Shown here in pieces: positions 47,309-55,658 of a stretch of 64,000 nucleotides of DNA. This DNA comes from Pseudomonadota bacterium (GTDB taxonomy: Bacteria > Pseudomonadota > Gammaproteobacteria > Burkholderiales > Chitinibacteraceae), in contig JAGTRM010000007.1 of NCBI GenBank assembly GCA_018261735.1, positions 53,864-117,863 of the forward strand. Direction: 5' to 3'. A program made the position numbers and the translations under genes. Positions within the stretch are counted from its first letter, which is position 1; the number at the start of each line of letters is the position of its first letter. Under the pieces are notes generated by a model. It searched no databases and was not told the origin of the DNA. It was given only the letters and a program-made list of their open reading frames with translations.

Positions 47309-49384
47309 ATGAGCAAGAAACACACACTTCGGCTGTTTGATTCGAAGCAGCTGTTACCGGCGCTGGTCGAATCGCTGCGCAAGCTCTCCCCCCGAGCGCA
47401 ATGGCGCAATCCGGTGATGTTCGTGGTCTGGATCGGCAGCGTGCTGACCACGGTGCTGGCCATCCAGGCCACTTTTGGCCAGGGCGATGCGCCGGCCGGC
47501 TTTGTCTGGGCGATCTCGGTCTGGTTATGGTTCACGGTGCTGTTCGCCAACTTCGCCGAAGCCATGGCCGAAGGTCGCGGCCGGGCGCAGGCCGAGGCGT
47601 TGCGCGGTTTGCGCAAGACCACCTGGGCCAAGGTGCTGCACGAGGCGCATCATGGTTCGCAATGGACGTTGCGCGAGTCCGGCGAGTTGCGCAGCGGCGA
47701 TGTGGTACAGGTAAGCGCTGGCGAGACCATCCCCGGCGACGGCGAGGTGATCGAAGGCGTGGCCTCGGTGAACGAATCGGCCATTACCGGCGAATCCGCA
47801 CCGGTGATCCGTGAAGCCGGCGGCGATTTCTGCTCCGTCACCGGCGGCACCAGCGTGTTGTCCGACTGGCTGGTGATCCGCATCACCGCCAATCCGGGCG
47901 ACGCGTTCCTCGACCGCATGATCGCCATGGTGGAAGGCGCCAAACGCGGCAAAACGCCGAACGAGATCGCGCTGACCATTCTGCTGGTGGCGATGACGCT
48001 GATCTTCCTGTTTGCCTGCGCCAGCCTCTTGCCGTTCTCGCTCTACAGCGTCGCGAGCTCGGGCAAGGGCGTGCCGATCAGCGTCACCGCGCTGGTCGCG
48101 CTGCTGGTCTGCCTGATTCCGACGACCATCGCCGGGCTTTTGTCCGCGATCGGCGTGGCCGGCATGAGCCGCATGATGCAGGCCAACGTGATCGCCACAT
48201 CGGGCAGGGCGGTCGAAGCAGCCGGCGACGTGGATGTGCTGCTGCTCGACAAGACCGGCACCATCACGCTCGGCAACCGCCAGGCGAGCAGCTTCCTGCC
48301 GGCACCGGGAATCAGTGAACAGACCCTGGCCGATGCCGCACAGCTTGCCTCGCTGGCCGATGAAACGCCCGAAGGCCGCAGCATCGTCGTGCTCGCCAAG
48401 GACAAATTCCAGCTGCGCGGGCGGGAAGTGCACAACACGCTATTCGTGCCGTTCACGGCGCAAACGCGCATGAGCGGCGTCGATATCGGCGATCAAGCCA
48501 ACCCGCGCCAGATCCGCAAGGGTGCGGCCGAATCGGTGCGCGCCTGGGTGGAAGAGCAAGGCGCGGCATTCCCAGCGTCGGTGCAAAACAGCGTTGAAGA
48601 TGTCGCCAAGCGCGGCGGCACGCCCTTGGTCGTGGCCGACGGGCGCACCGTGCTCGGCGTGATCGAACTCAAGGATATCGTCAAGGGCGGCATCCGCGAG
48701 CGCTTCGCCGCGCTGCGCAAGATGGGCATCAAGACCGTGATGATCACCGGCGACAACAAGCTCACGGCTGCCGCGATTGCCGCCGAGGCCGGCGTCGACG
48801 ACTACCTGGCCGAAGCACGCCCGGAAGACAAGCTCAAGCTGATCCGCGATTACCAGGCCGAGGGGCGCCTCGTCGCAATGACCGGCGACGGCACCAACGA
48901 TGCCCCGGCCCTGGCGCAGGCCGACGTGGCCGTGGCGATGAATTCGGGCACGCAGGCCGCCAAGGAAGCCGGCAACATGGTCGACCTGGATTCGAACCCG
49001 ACCAAGCTGATCGAGATCGTCGAAACCGGCAAGCAGATGCTGATGACGCGCGGCTCGCTGACCACTTTCTCGGTCGCCAACGATATTTCCAAGTATTTCG
49101 CCATCCTGCCCGCGGTCTTCGTCGGCACCTACCCGCAACTGGCGCGTCTGGACGTGATGCATCTGACGAGCCCGACCTCGGCGATCCTCTCGGCGGTGAT
49201 CTTCAACGCGCTGATCATCATCGCCCTGATCCCGCTGGCACTGCGCGGCGTGCGCTACCGTCCGCTCGGCGCGGCGATCCTGCTGCGGCGCAACTTGGCT
49301 GTCTATGGCCTGGGCGGTGTGGCACTGCCTTTCCCCTGCATCAAACTGATCGACATGATCCTGAACCTTCTGGGAGTTGCCTGA
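47309..49384 (+). CDS. kdpB: Potassium-transporting ATPase ATP-binding subunit KdpB
   Basis: KdpB (691 residues) is the P-type ATPase that powers K+ uptake. Motifs: [20 protein letters not shown], the regulatory TGES loop (AITGESAPV), phosphorylation site DKTGTIT and [19 protein letters not shown] 47309 has GAGAGGA eight bases upstream; an ATG three codons earlier is in frame. Confidence 0.98.
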   Translation: MSKKHTLRLFDSKQLLPALVESLRKLSPRAQWRNPVMFVVWIGSVLTTVLAIQATFGQGDAPAGFVWAISVWLWFTVLFANFAEAMAEGRGRAQAEALRGLRKTTWAKVLHEAHHGSQWTLRESGELRSGDVVQVSAGETIPGDGEVIEGVASVNESAITGESAPVIREAGGDFCSVTGGTSVLSDWLVIRITANPGDAFLDRMIAMVEGAKRGKTPNEIALTILLVAMTLIFLFACASLLPFSLYSVASSGKGVPISVTALVALLVCLIPTTIAGLLSAIGVAGMSRMMQANVIATSGRAVEAAGDVDVLLLDKTGTITLGNRQASSFLPAPGISEQTLADAAQLASLADETPEGRSIVVLAKDKFQLRGREVHNTLFVPFTAQTRMSGVDIGDQANPRQIRKGAAESVRAWVEEQGAAFPASVQNSVEDVAKRGGTPLVVADGRTVLGVIELKDIVKGGIRERFAALRKMGIKTVMITGDNKLTAAAIAAEAGVDDYLAEARPEDKLKLIRDYQAEGRLVAMTGDGTNDAPALAQADVAVAMNSGTQAAKEAGNMVDLDSNPTKLIEIVETGKQMLMTRGSLTTFSVANDISKYFAILPAVFVGTYPQLARLDVMHLTSPTSAILSAVIFNALIIIALIPLALRGVRYRPLGAAILLRRNLAVYGLGGVALPFPCIKLIDMILNLLGVA

Positions 49385-50004
49385 TGAATACCGCGACCCA
49401 AACCACCCTGCCCGAATCGACCTGGCGCACCCTGTTCGCCGAGCTGCGCCCGGCGCTGCGGCTGTTCCTGGTGCTGAGCCTGATCACCGGCCTCATCTAT
49501 CCCATGCTGATCACCGGCATCGCCCAGGGCATCTTTGCGCACGAAGCCAATGGCAGCCTGATCCTGCGCGACGGCAAAGCCGTCGGTTCCGCCCTGATCG
49601 GCCAGCCCTTCAGCGATGCCAAGTACCTGTGGGGCCGGCCATCGGCCACCGCGCCGCAGCCCTACAATGCACTGGCCTCCAGCGGTTCCAACCTCGGCCC
49701 GCTCAACCCGGCGCTGGCCGATGCGGTCAAGGCGCGCATCGATACGCTGCGCACGGCACAACCCGCACAACTGGGCCCGGTGCCGCAGGAACTCGTCACT
49801 GCGTCGGCCTCCGGGCTCGATCCGCATGTCTCGCCCCAAGCGGCGCTCTGGCAGCTGGACCGCATCGCCCGCGCCCGGTCGATACCGGCCAGCCAGGTAC
49901 GGGCTATCATGGACAAGTACACCGAATTGCCGACCCTGGGCCTGTTCGGTGAAACCCGCGTGAATGTGCTGCAAGTGAACCTTGCCCTGGATGAGTTGAA
50001 GTGA
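49384..50004 (+). CDS. kdpC: Potassium-transporting ATPase subunit KdpC
   Basis: KdpC (206 residues) has one N-terminal membrane helix (LRLFLVLSLITGLIYPMLITG) and the family motifs FSDAKYLWGRPSAT, SSGSNLGP and GLDPHVSPQAA. Its start overlaps the kdpB stop by one base. Confidence 0.97.
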   Translation: MNTATQTTLPESTWRTLFAELRPALRLFLVLSLITGLIYPMLITGIAQGIFAHEANGSLILRDGKAVGSALIGQPFSDAKYLWGRPSATAPQPYNALASSGSNLGPLNPALADAVKARIDTLRTAQPAQLGPVPQELVTASASGLDPHVSPQAALWQLDRIARARSIPASQVRAIMDKYTELPTLGLFGETRVNVLQVNLALDELK

Positions 50005-52670
50005 CCGAGCAACGCCCTGACCCCGACCGCCTGCTGGCCGTGCTGGAGCGCGAACGCGAACTGGCCACGCGCGGCCGGTTGAAGATTTTCTTCGGTGCCT
50101 GCGCCGGCGTGGGCAAGACCTACGCGATGCTGAGCGCGGCCCGGCAAAAGCACAGCGAAGGCGCGCAGGTGCTGATCGGCATCGTGGAAACGCATGGCCG
50201 CAGCGAAACCGCCGCGCTACTGGAGGGGCTGACCCTGCTGCCCCGGCGCGAAGTCCAGTATCGCGGACACACGCTCACCGAATTCGATCTGGATGCCGCG
50301 CTGGCAAAAAAGCCGCCGCTGATCGTGGTCGACGAACTGGCGCACACCAACATCGAGGGCAGCCGTCATCGCAAGCGCTGGCAGGACGTGGAAGAATTGC
50401 TGGCTGCCGGCATCGACGTGTGGACCGCCGTCAATGTGCAGCACCTGGAAAGCCTGAACGATGTGGTGGGCAGCATCACCGGCATCCGCGTGCACGAAAC
50501 CGTGCCGGACCGCATCTACGAATGCGCGGACGAGGTATCGCTGGTCGATCTGCCGCCCGAGGAGCTCCAAAACCGGCTCAAGGCCGGCAAGGTCTATCTG
50601 GGCGATGCCGCCGAACGCGCGGCCGAGAATTTTTTCCGCACCGGCAACCTGATCGCGCTGCGCGAACTGGCGCTGCGGCGCACGGCCGACCGGGTGGATG
50701 CCCAGATGCGCGCTTACCGCGCCGACCGGGCCATCGAGCGGGTATGGCAGACGCGCGACCGGCTGATGGTCTGCATCGGATCGAGCGAAGGCAGCGAAAC
50801 GCTGGTGCGCAATGCCGCGCGCATGGCCTCTCACCTGCAGGCCGAATGGATTGCCGCCAGCGTGGAAACGCCGGGCATGGCAGGCGAATCCGAAGCCCGG
50901 CGGGCGCGGCGCCTGCAAGCACTGAAGCTCGCGGATTCGCTCGGGGCCGAAGTCTGCACGCTCACCGCCGTCGATGCCGCGCAGGCGCTGGTGCGCTTCG
51001 CGGTCAGCCGCAACGTCAGCAAGCTGATCCTCGGCCGCGCCCGGCGCAACCTCTGGCAACGTCTGTTGCAGCCTTCCCTGCTGGACCGTCTGGCCGCCAC
51101 CGAGCACGAACTGGAACTCGTGGTGGTCGGGCTGCCGCGCCGGAAAATCGCGCGAGAAACCCCGCCCCAGCGCCTGCCCATACGCTGGCAGGGTTATGTC
51201 TGGGCCATATTCATCTGCGTGGCGACCACGGCCTTGGCAGGTCTGCTCCTCTCGGTCTTCGATCTGGCCAACGTGGTCATGGTCTTCCTCCTCGCGGTGG
51301 TCGGCGTGGCGCTGCGCTTCGGTCGCGGGCCGGGCGCACTGGCGGCCTGCCTGAGCGTGGCCTCCTTCGATTTCTTCTTTGTACCGCCGCGTCTGACCTT
51401 CACGGTCAACGATACGCAGTATTTCTTCACCTTTGCCCTGATGCTGATCGTGGCGCTGGTGATCGGCCAACTCGCGGCCAAGCTGAAGTTCGAGGCCGTC
51501 ACCGCCGCCACGCGCGAACACCGCTCGATACAGCAGGCCGAGCTCTCGCGTGCCTTGTCCGCAGCGCTCTCGACCGAGCAGATCGTTGAAATTGCCCTGC
51601 AGCATCTGGCCGGCATATTCCATGCGCATATTTCCATCCTGCTGCCGGACGCCAACGATCGCGTCCGCCCCGCGCATGAAGCCCGGAAGGATTTCGCCGA
51701 TCTGGCCGTGGCGCAATGGGTGTTCGATCACGACCAGATGGCCGGGCATGGCACCACCACCCTGCCCGCCACCCAAGCCCGCTACCTGCCGCTGCGCGCG
51801 CCAATGCGGGTGCGCGGCGTGCTGGGAATACTGCCGGGCAAGGATACGGCGCTGGATGCGCCGGAAATGACGCGCCAGATTGAAATCTGCATCGGCCAGA
51901 TCGCCCAGGCGCTGGAACGGGTGCATTACGTCGAGGTGGCGCAGGATGCCCTGGTCACCATGGAATCCGAGCGCCTGCGCAATGCGCTGCTCGCCGCCAT
52001 CTCGCACGATCTGCGCACGCCGCTCACCGGGCTGGTGGGCATGGCCGATACCCTGGCCGCGCGACAGCCGCATCGGGCCCCGGAACGGGAAATGATCCTG
52101 GGCATGCGCGATACGGCGCACCGCCTGGTGGCCTTGGTCACCAACCTGCTGGACATGGCACGGCTGCAGACCGGGCGCATCCAGCTCAAGCGGGACTGGT
52201 GCGCGGTGGAAGAAATCATCGAGACCGCCACCCGCCAGCTCGCCACGCAACTGGCCGGGCACCCGCTGGAAACGCACATCGCCCCGGACTTGCCGCTGTG
52301 CAAGTTCGATCCGGTGCTGATCGAACGCGTCATGGTGAACCTGCTCGACAATGCCGCCAAGTACACCCCGGCGGGAAGCACCGTCTGGATCACTGCCAAG
52401 CTGGCCCGTGGCATGCTCGAGGTCCGCGTCGAAGACGAAGGCCCCGGCCTGCCGGCGGGGTCCGAAGAGCGGCTCTTCACCAAGTTCGAGCGTGGCGCAA
52501 GCGAATCGGCCCAGCCGGGCGTGGGGTTGGGTCTGGCGATCTGCCGCGCCATCGTGAATGCGCATGGCGGCAATATCACGGCACGCAACCGACCGGGTGG
52601 CGGTGCGTGTTTCAGCTTCCGCCTGCCGCTGGGCGAAGCCCCGGATACCGAGGATATGGAAACCACATGA
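50001..52670 (+). CDS. kdpD: Osmosensitive K+ channel sensor histidine kinase KdpD
   Basis: KdpD (889 residues) has the cytoplasmic KdpD domain with Walker-like GACAGVGKTYAML (31-43), a universal-stress-like domain (about 250-365), four close membrane helices (about 395-495), a GAF-like region, and HisKA/HATPase domains with the phospho-acceptor in AISHDLRTPLTG and the G box VGLGLAICRAI. GTG start at 50001 overlaps the kdpC stop. It senses K+ limitation and phosphorylates KdpE. Confidence 0.97.
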   Translation: MTEQRPDPDRLLAVLERERELATRGRLKIFFGACAGVGKTYAMLSAARQKHSEGAQVLIGIVETHGRSETAALLEGLTLLPRREVQYRGHTLTEFDLDAALAKKPPLIVVDELAHTNIEGSRHRKRWQDVEELLAAGIDVWTAVNVQHLESLNDVVGSITGIRVHETVPDRIYECADEVSLVDLPPEELQNRLKAGKVYLGDAAERAAENFFRTGNLIALRELALRRTADRVDAQMRAYRADRAIERVWQTRDRLMVCIGSSEGSETLVRNAARMASHLQAEWIAASVETPGMAGESEARRARRLQALKLADSLGAEVCTLTAVDAAQALVRFAVSRNVSKLILGRARRNLWQRLLQPSLLDRLAATEHELELVVVGLPRRKIARETPPQRLPIRWQGYVWAIFICVATTALAGLLLSVFDLANVVMVFLLAVVGVALRFGRGPGALAACLSVASFDFFFVPPRLTFTVNDTQYFFTFALMLIVALVIGQLAAKLKFEAVTAATREHRSIQQAELSRALSAALSTEQIVEIALQHLAGIFHAHISILLPDANDRVRPAHEARKDFADLAVAQWVFDHDQMAGHGTTTLPATQARYLPLRAPMRVRGVLGILPGKDTALDAPEMTRQIEICIGQIAQALERVHYVEVAQDALVTMESERLRNALLAAISHDLRTPLTGLVGMADTLAARQPHRAPEREMILGMRDTAHRLVALVTNLLDMARLQTGRIQLKRDWCAVEEIIETATRQLATQLAGHPLETHIAPDLPLCKFDPVLIERVMVNLLDNAAKYTPAGSTVWITAKLARGMLEVRVEDEGPGLPAGSEERLFTKFERGASESAQPGVGLGLAICRAIVNAHGGNITARNRPGGGACFSFRLPLGEAPDTEDMETT

Positions 52671-53359
52671 CGAGCAACACCCATCGCATCTTGATCATCG
52701 AGGATGACCCCGTCATCCGTCGCTTTATCCGCTCCTCGCTCGAAGACGAAGGCTGCGAGGTTTACGAGGCCGATACCGCCGCGCGCGGACTCATCGAAGC
52801 GGGCACGCGCCAGCCCACCTTGCTGATCCTCGATCTGGGCTTGCCCGACCGCGACGGTCGCGAAGTTATCCAGGACATCCGCACCTGGTCGCAGATGCCG
52901 ATCATCGTGCTATCGGCGCGCACGCAGGAGCACGAAAAGGTTGCCGCGCTCGATGCCGGCGCCGATGACTATCTCGTCAAACCTTTCGGCGTTTCCGAAT
53001 TGCTGGCGCGCGTTCGCGCGCAGTTTCGCCGCAACGCGGCACCTGGCCGTGACGACCTGCCGGTTTTCAGCTTCGGCGAGATCACGGTAGACATACCGCA
53101 ACACCGGATTACGCGGCAGGGTGAAGAAATCCATCTCACCCCGATCGAATACCGCCTGCTCGCGGCCCTGATCCGCAACCACGGCCGCGTGCTGACCCAC
53201 CGCCAATTGATGATCGATGCCTGGGGCCCCGGTTACGCCGAACGCACCCACTACCTGCGCATCTACATGAAACAGTTACGCGAGAAACTCGAACACAATC
53301 CGGCGCAACCGCAATTCCTGCTGACCGAAACCGGTGTGGGTTACCGTTTGCAAAGCTAA
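52667..53359 (+). CDS. kdpE: KDP operon response regulator KdpE
   Basis: KdpE (230 residues) is an OmpR-type regulator: receiver domain with phospho-acceptor Asp in LLILDLGLPDRDG, then a winged-helix domain (IEYRLLAALIRNHGRVLTHRQL). Its start overlaps the kdpD stop (ATGA). It activates kdp transcription; candidate sites are in the leader region. Confidence 0.97.
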   Translation: MTSNTHRILIIEDDPVIRRFIRSSLEDEGCEVYEADTAARGLIEAGTRQPTLLILDLGLPDRDGREVIQDIRTWSQMPIIVLSARTQEHEKVAALDAGADDYLVKPFGVSELLARVRAQFRRNAAPGRDDLPVFSFGEITVDIPQHRITRQGEEIHLTPIEYRLLAALIRNHGRVLTHRQLMIDAWGPGYAERTHYLRIYMKQLREKLEHNPAQPQFLLTETGVGYRLQS

Positions 53360-53462
53360 GCCGACATCCAGCCGGAACGGCTATGCCGGTATCGCTGCCC
53401 TGAACCAAAGGCGCTGCGGCGTGGTCTTATTGATCCGGCCAAGTGAAGTTTGAATTTTTTGC

Positions 53463-53539
53463 CGTCATACCGGCGAAGGCCGGTATCCAGCAACGAAGCC
53501 ACGTCAAACCACTGGACCCCGGCCTGCGCCGGGGTGACG
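53463..53539. repeat. REP-type hairpin repeat, copy 3
   Basis: CGTCATACCGGCGAAGGCCGG opposes CCCCGGCCTGCGCCGGGGTGACG. Same family as 19802-19872 and 32185-32260. It separates kdpE from the hydrolase operon. Confidence 0.85.
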
Positions 53540-53596
53540 AGTTCAAACAAAATCTGGCCGGATCTATATTGCTGCACGATGCTATAAATCGGATGA

Positions 53597-54421
53597 ATGG
53601 GCTTCATGCATACCCTGATCCAATCCCTGATTTGCTTTCGCCGCTGCCGGCAATGCCTGCTGGCATGGATCGCCGTATTCCTCATCGCGCCGGCCTGGGC
53701 TGAACCCAATGCCGCCGCCATTCTCGTCTATCACCGCTTCGGCCCCACGGTGGCCGACAGCATGACCACGCGCACCACGGTGTTCGAGGCCCAGCTCGCC
53801 CGCCTGCGCGCCGACGGCTACCACATCCTGCCGCTATCGTCGCTCATCGCTGGACTGGAAGGCCGGGCTCCGTTGCCGGCGAAAGCCCTGGCCATCACCG
53901 TGGACGACGGCCACCGCACGGTTTATTCGGAGCTGCTGCCCGTCATCCGGCGCGAACGCCTGCCGGTGGCGCTATTCATCTATCCCTCGGCCATCTCCCA
54001 CGCGCCCTATGCCATGACCTGGGAACAACTGGCGGAAATCGTCGCGACCGGCCTCGTCGAAGTGCATTCGCATTCCTACTGGCACCCGAATTTCCGCGTC
54101 GAGAAACGGCGACTGGCACCAGAGGCATACCGCCAGTTCGTGCGCGACCAGCTGGAAAAACCGCGCCGCGTGCTCAAGGCCAGGCTGGGCGTCGATGCAC
54201 CGTATCTCGCCTGGCCCTTCGGCATTCACGATGCCGAGCTGGAAGCCGCCGCTGCCGCAGCGGGCTATCGGGCGGCTTTTGGTCTGGAAGCGCGCCATGC
54301 CACCGGCGCCGATTCGCCGCTGGCGCTGCCGCGCTACCTGATCGTGGACGCCAACGGCGTTGCCGGGCTCGCCCGGCGCCTGCAACTTGGCGAGAATCAC
54401 CTTGCCGGAGAAAAACCATGA
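53597..54421 (+). CDS. Polysaccharide deacetylase family exported protein
   Basis: The 274-residue protein has an N-terminal signal (LLAWIAVFLIAPAWA) and a NodB-homology domain: ILVYHRFGP, metal-binding ITVDDGHRT and HSHSYWHPNF (H-x-H-x3-H), and YLAWPFGIHD. It should remove acyl groups from a glycan in the periplasm or outside. The start is uncertain (ATG 53593, 53597 or 53606; no strong ribosome site). Its 3' end overlaps the next gene by 4 bases. Confidence 0.88.
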   Translation: MGFMHTLIQSLICFRRCRQCLLAWIAVFLIAPAWAEPNAAAILVYHRFGPTVADSMTTRTTVFEAQLARLRADGYHILPLSSLIAGLEGRAPLPAKALAITVDDGHRTVYSELLPVIRRERLPVALFIYPSAISHAPYAMTWEQLAEIVATGLVEVHSHSYWHPNFRVEKRRLAPEAYRQFVRDQLEKPRRVLKARLGVDAPYLAWPFGIHDAELEAAAAAAGYRAAFGLEARHATGADSPLALPRYLIVDANGVAGLARRLQLGENHLAGEKP

Positions 54422-55656
54422 AAACCGCTCTTTGGCTGCTGGCAGCCATGCTGGTGCTGGCGTCAGCCGCGCAGGCGTGCAGCGGCAACGTGGTGGACGA
54501 AAGCAGCCGGCGGCCGCTGGCCGGTGCGATGGTGACCCGGGGCACGGAGGTGGTCATCACCGATCAGGCAGGGCAGTTCAGCTTTGCCGGCCCCTGCGGC
54601 ACGATCGCCGCGCGCGCCATCGGCTACCGCCGCAGCGCGGTCACGCCGGATCAAACCGTTCGCGAGACGCAACTGCATCTGGCCCCGTTTCGGCCGAAGG
54701 CGTTGTATCTCTCGTTCTGGGGCATCGGCGACCACGGCCTGCGCCAGGATGCGCTCGCCCTGATCGACAGCACCGAACTCAACACGCTGGTGATCGACGT
54801 CAAGGGCGACCGCGGCTGGATTCCCTACCCGAGCCGGGTGGCGCTGGCAGAGGAAGTGGGCGCGCGCGACAAGACCACGGTGCAGGACATGCCGGCGCTG
54901 ATGGCCACGCTCAAGAAACGCGGCATCTACCTGATCGCCCGCATCGTCGTGTTCAAGGACGATCCGCTGGCCGGCGCCCATCCCGAGTGGGCCGTAAAAA
55001 CCGCCCAAGGCGCACCGTTCCGCGACCGAGAGAATCTGGGCTGGGTCGATCCTGCCCGGCCCGAAGTCTGGGCCTACAACCTGGATATCGCAGCCGAGGC
55101 CGCCGAGCTTGGCTTCGACGAAATCCAGTTCGACTACGTGCGCTTTCCCGATACGCCCGGCCTGGTTTTCTCCGTGCCCAACACCGAGGAAAAACGCGTT
55201 GCCGCCATCACGGGCTTCCTCGCCGCCGCCAGAAAGCGCCTGGCGCCCTACAACGTGTTCGTTGCGGCCGACATCTTCGGTTACGTGGCCTGGAACCTGA
55301 ACGACACCTTCATCGGCCAGCGCCTGGATGCCCTGGCGGCGCAGCTCGATTACCTCTCGCCGATGCTCTATCCCTCGGGCTTCAAATTCGGCATTCCGGG
55401 CTATCCCAACGCGGTGGCGCATCCGCATGAAATTGTCGAGCTCACGCTCAAGCGCGCGGCCGAGCGCAGCGGGCTTTCGCCCCTGCGCTTTCGCCCCTGG
55501 TTGCAGGCTTTTCGCGATTACGCGTTCGATCATCGCGCCTTCGCCGGCCCGGAAATCCGCCTGCAGATCGATGCGGCAGAGAAATTCGGTGCCGATGGCT
55601 GGATGCTGTGGAATCCTCGCAACGCCTACAGCGCCGACGGACTCAAAAAGGAATGA
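54418..55656 (+). CDS. Putative glycoside hydrolase (DUF4015) with carboxypeptidase-like N-domain
   Basis: The 412-residue protein has a signal peptide (MLVLASAAQAC), a short beta-sandwich segment of the carboxypeptidase-regulatory type (VVDESSRRPLAGAMV, about 24-80) and a TIM-barrel-like DUF4015 domain: TLVIDVKGDRG, IYLIARIVVFKDDPLA, DEIQFDYVRFPD and YLSPMLYPSGF. DUF4015 is a predicted glycosidase family with undefined substrate. ATG 54418 overlaps the deacetylase stop. Confidence 0.87.
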   Translation: MKTALWLLAAMLVLASAAQACSGNVVDESSRRPLAGAMVTRGTEVVITDQAGQFSFAGPCGTIAARAIGYRRSAVTPDQTVRETQLHLAPFRPKALYLSFWGIGDHGLRQDALALIDSTELNTLVIDVKGDRGWIPYPSRVALAEEVGARDKTTVQDMPALMATLKKRGIYLIARIVVFKDDPLAGAHPEWAVKTAQGAPFRDRENLGWVDPARPEVWAYNLDIAAEAAELGFDEIQFDYVRFPDTPGLVFSVPNTEEKRVAAITGFLAAARKRLAPYNVFVAADIFGYVAWNLNDTFIGQRLDALAAQLDYLSPMLYPSGFKFGIPGYPNAVAHPHEIVELTLKRAAERSGLSPLRFRPWLQAFRDYAFDHRAFAGPEIRLQIDAAEKFGADGWMLWNPRNAYSADGLKKE

Positions 55657-55658
55657 AC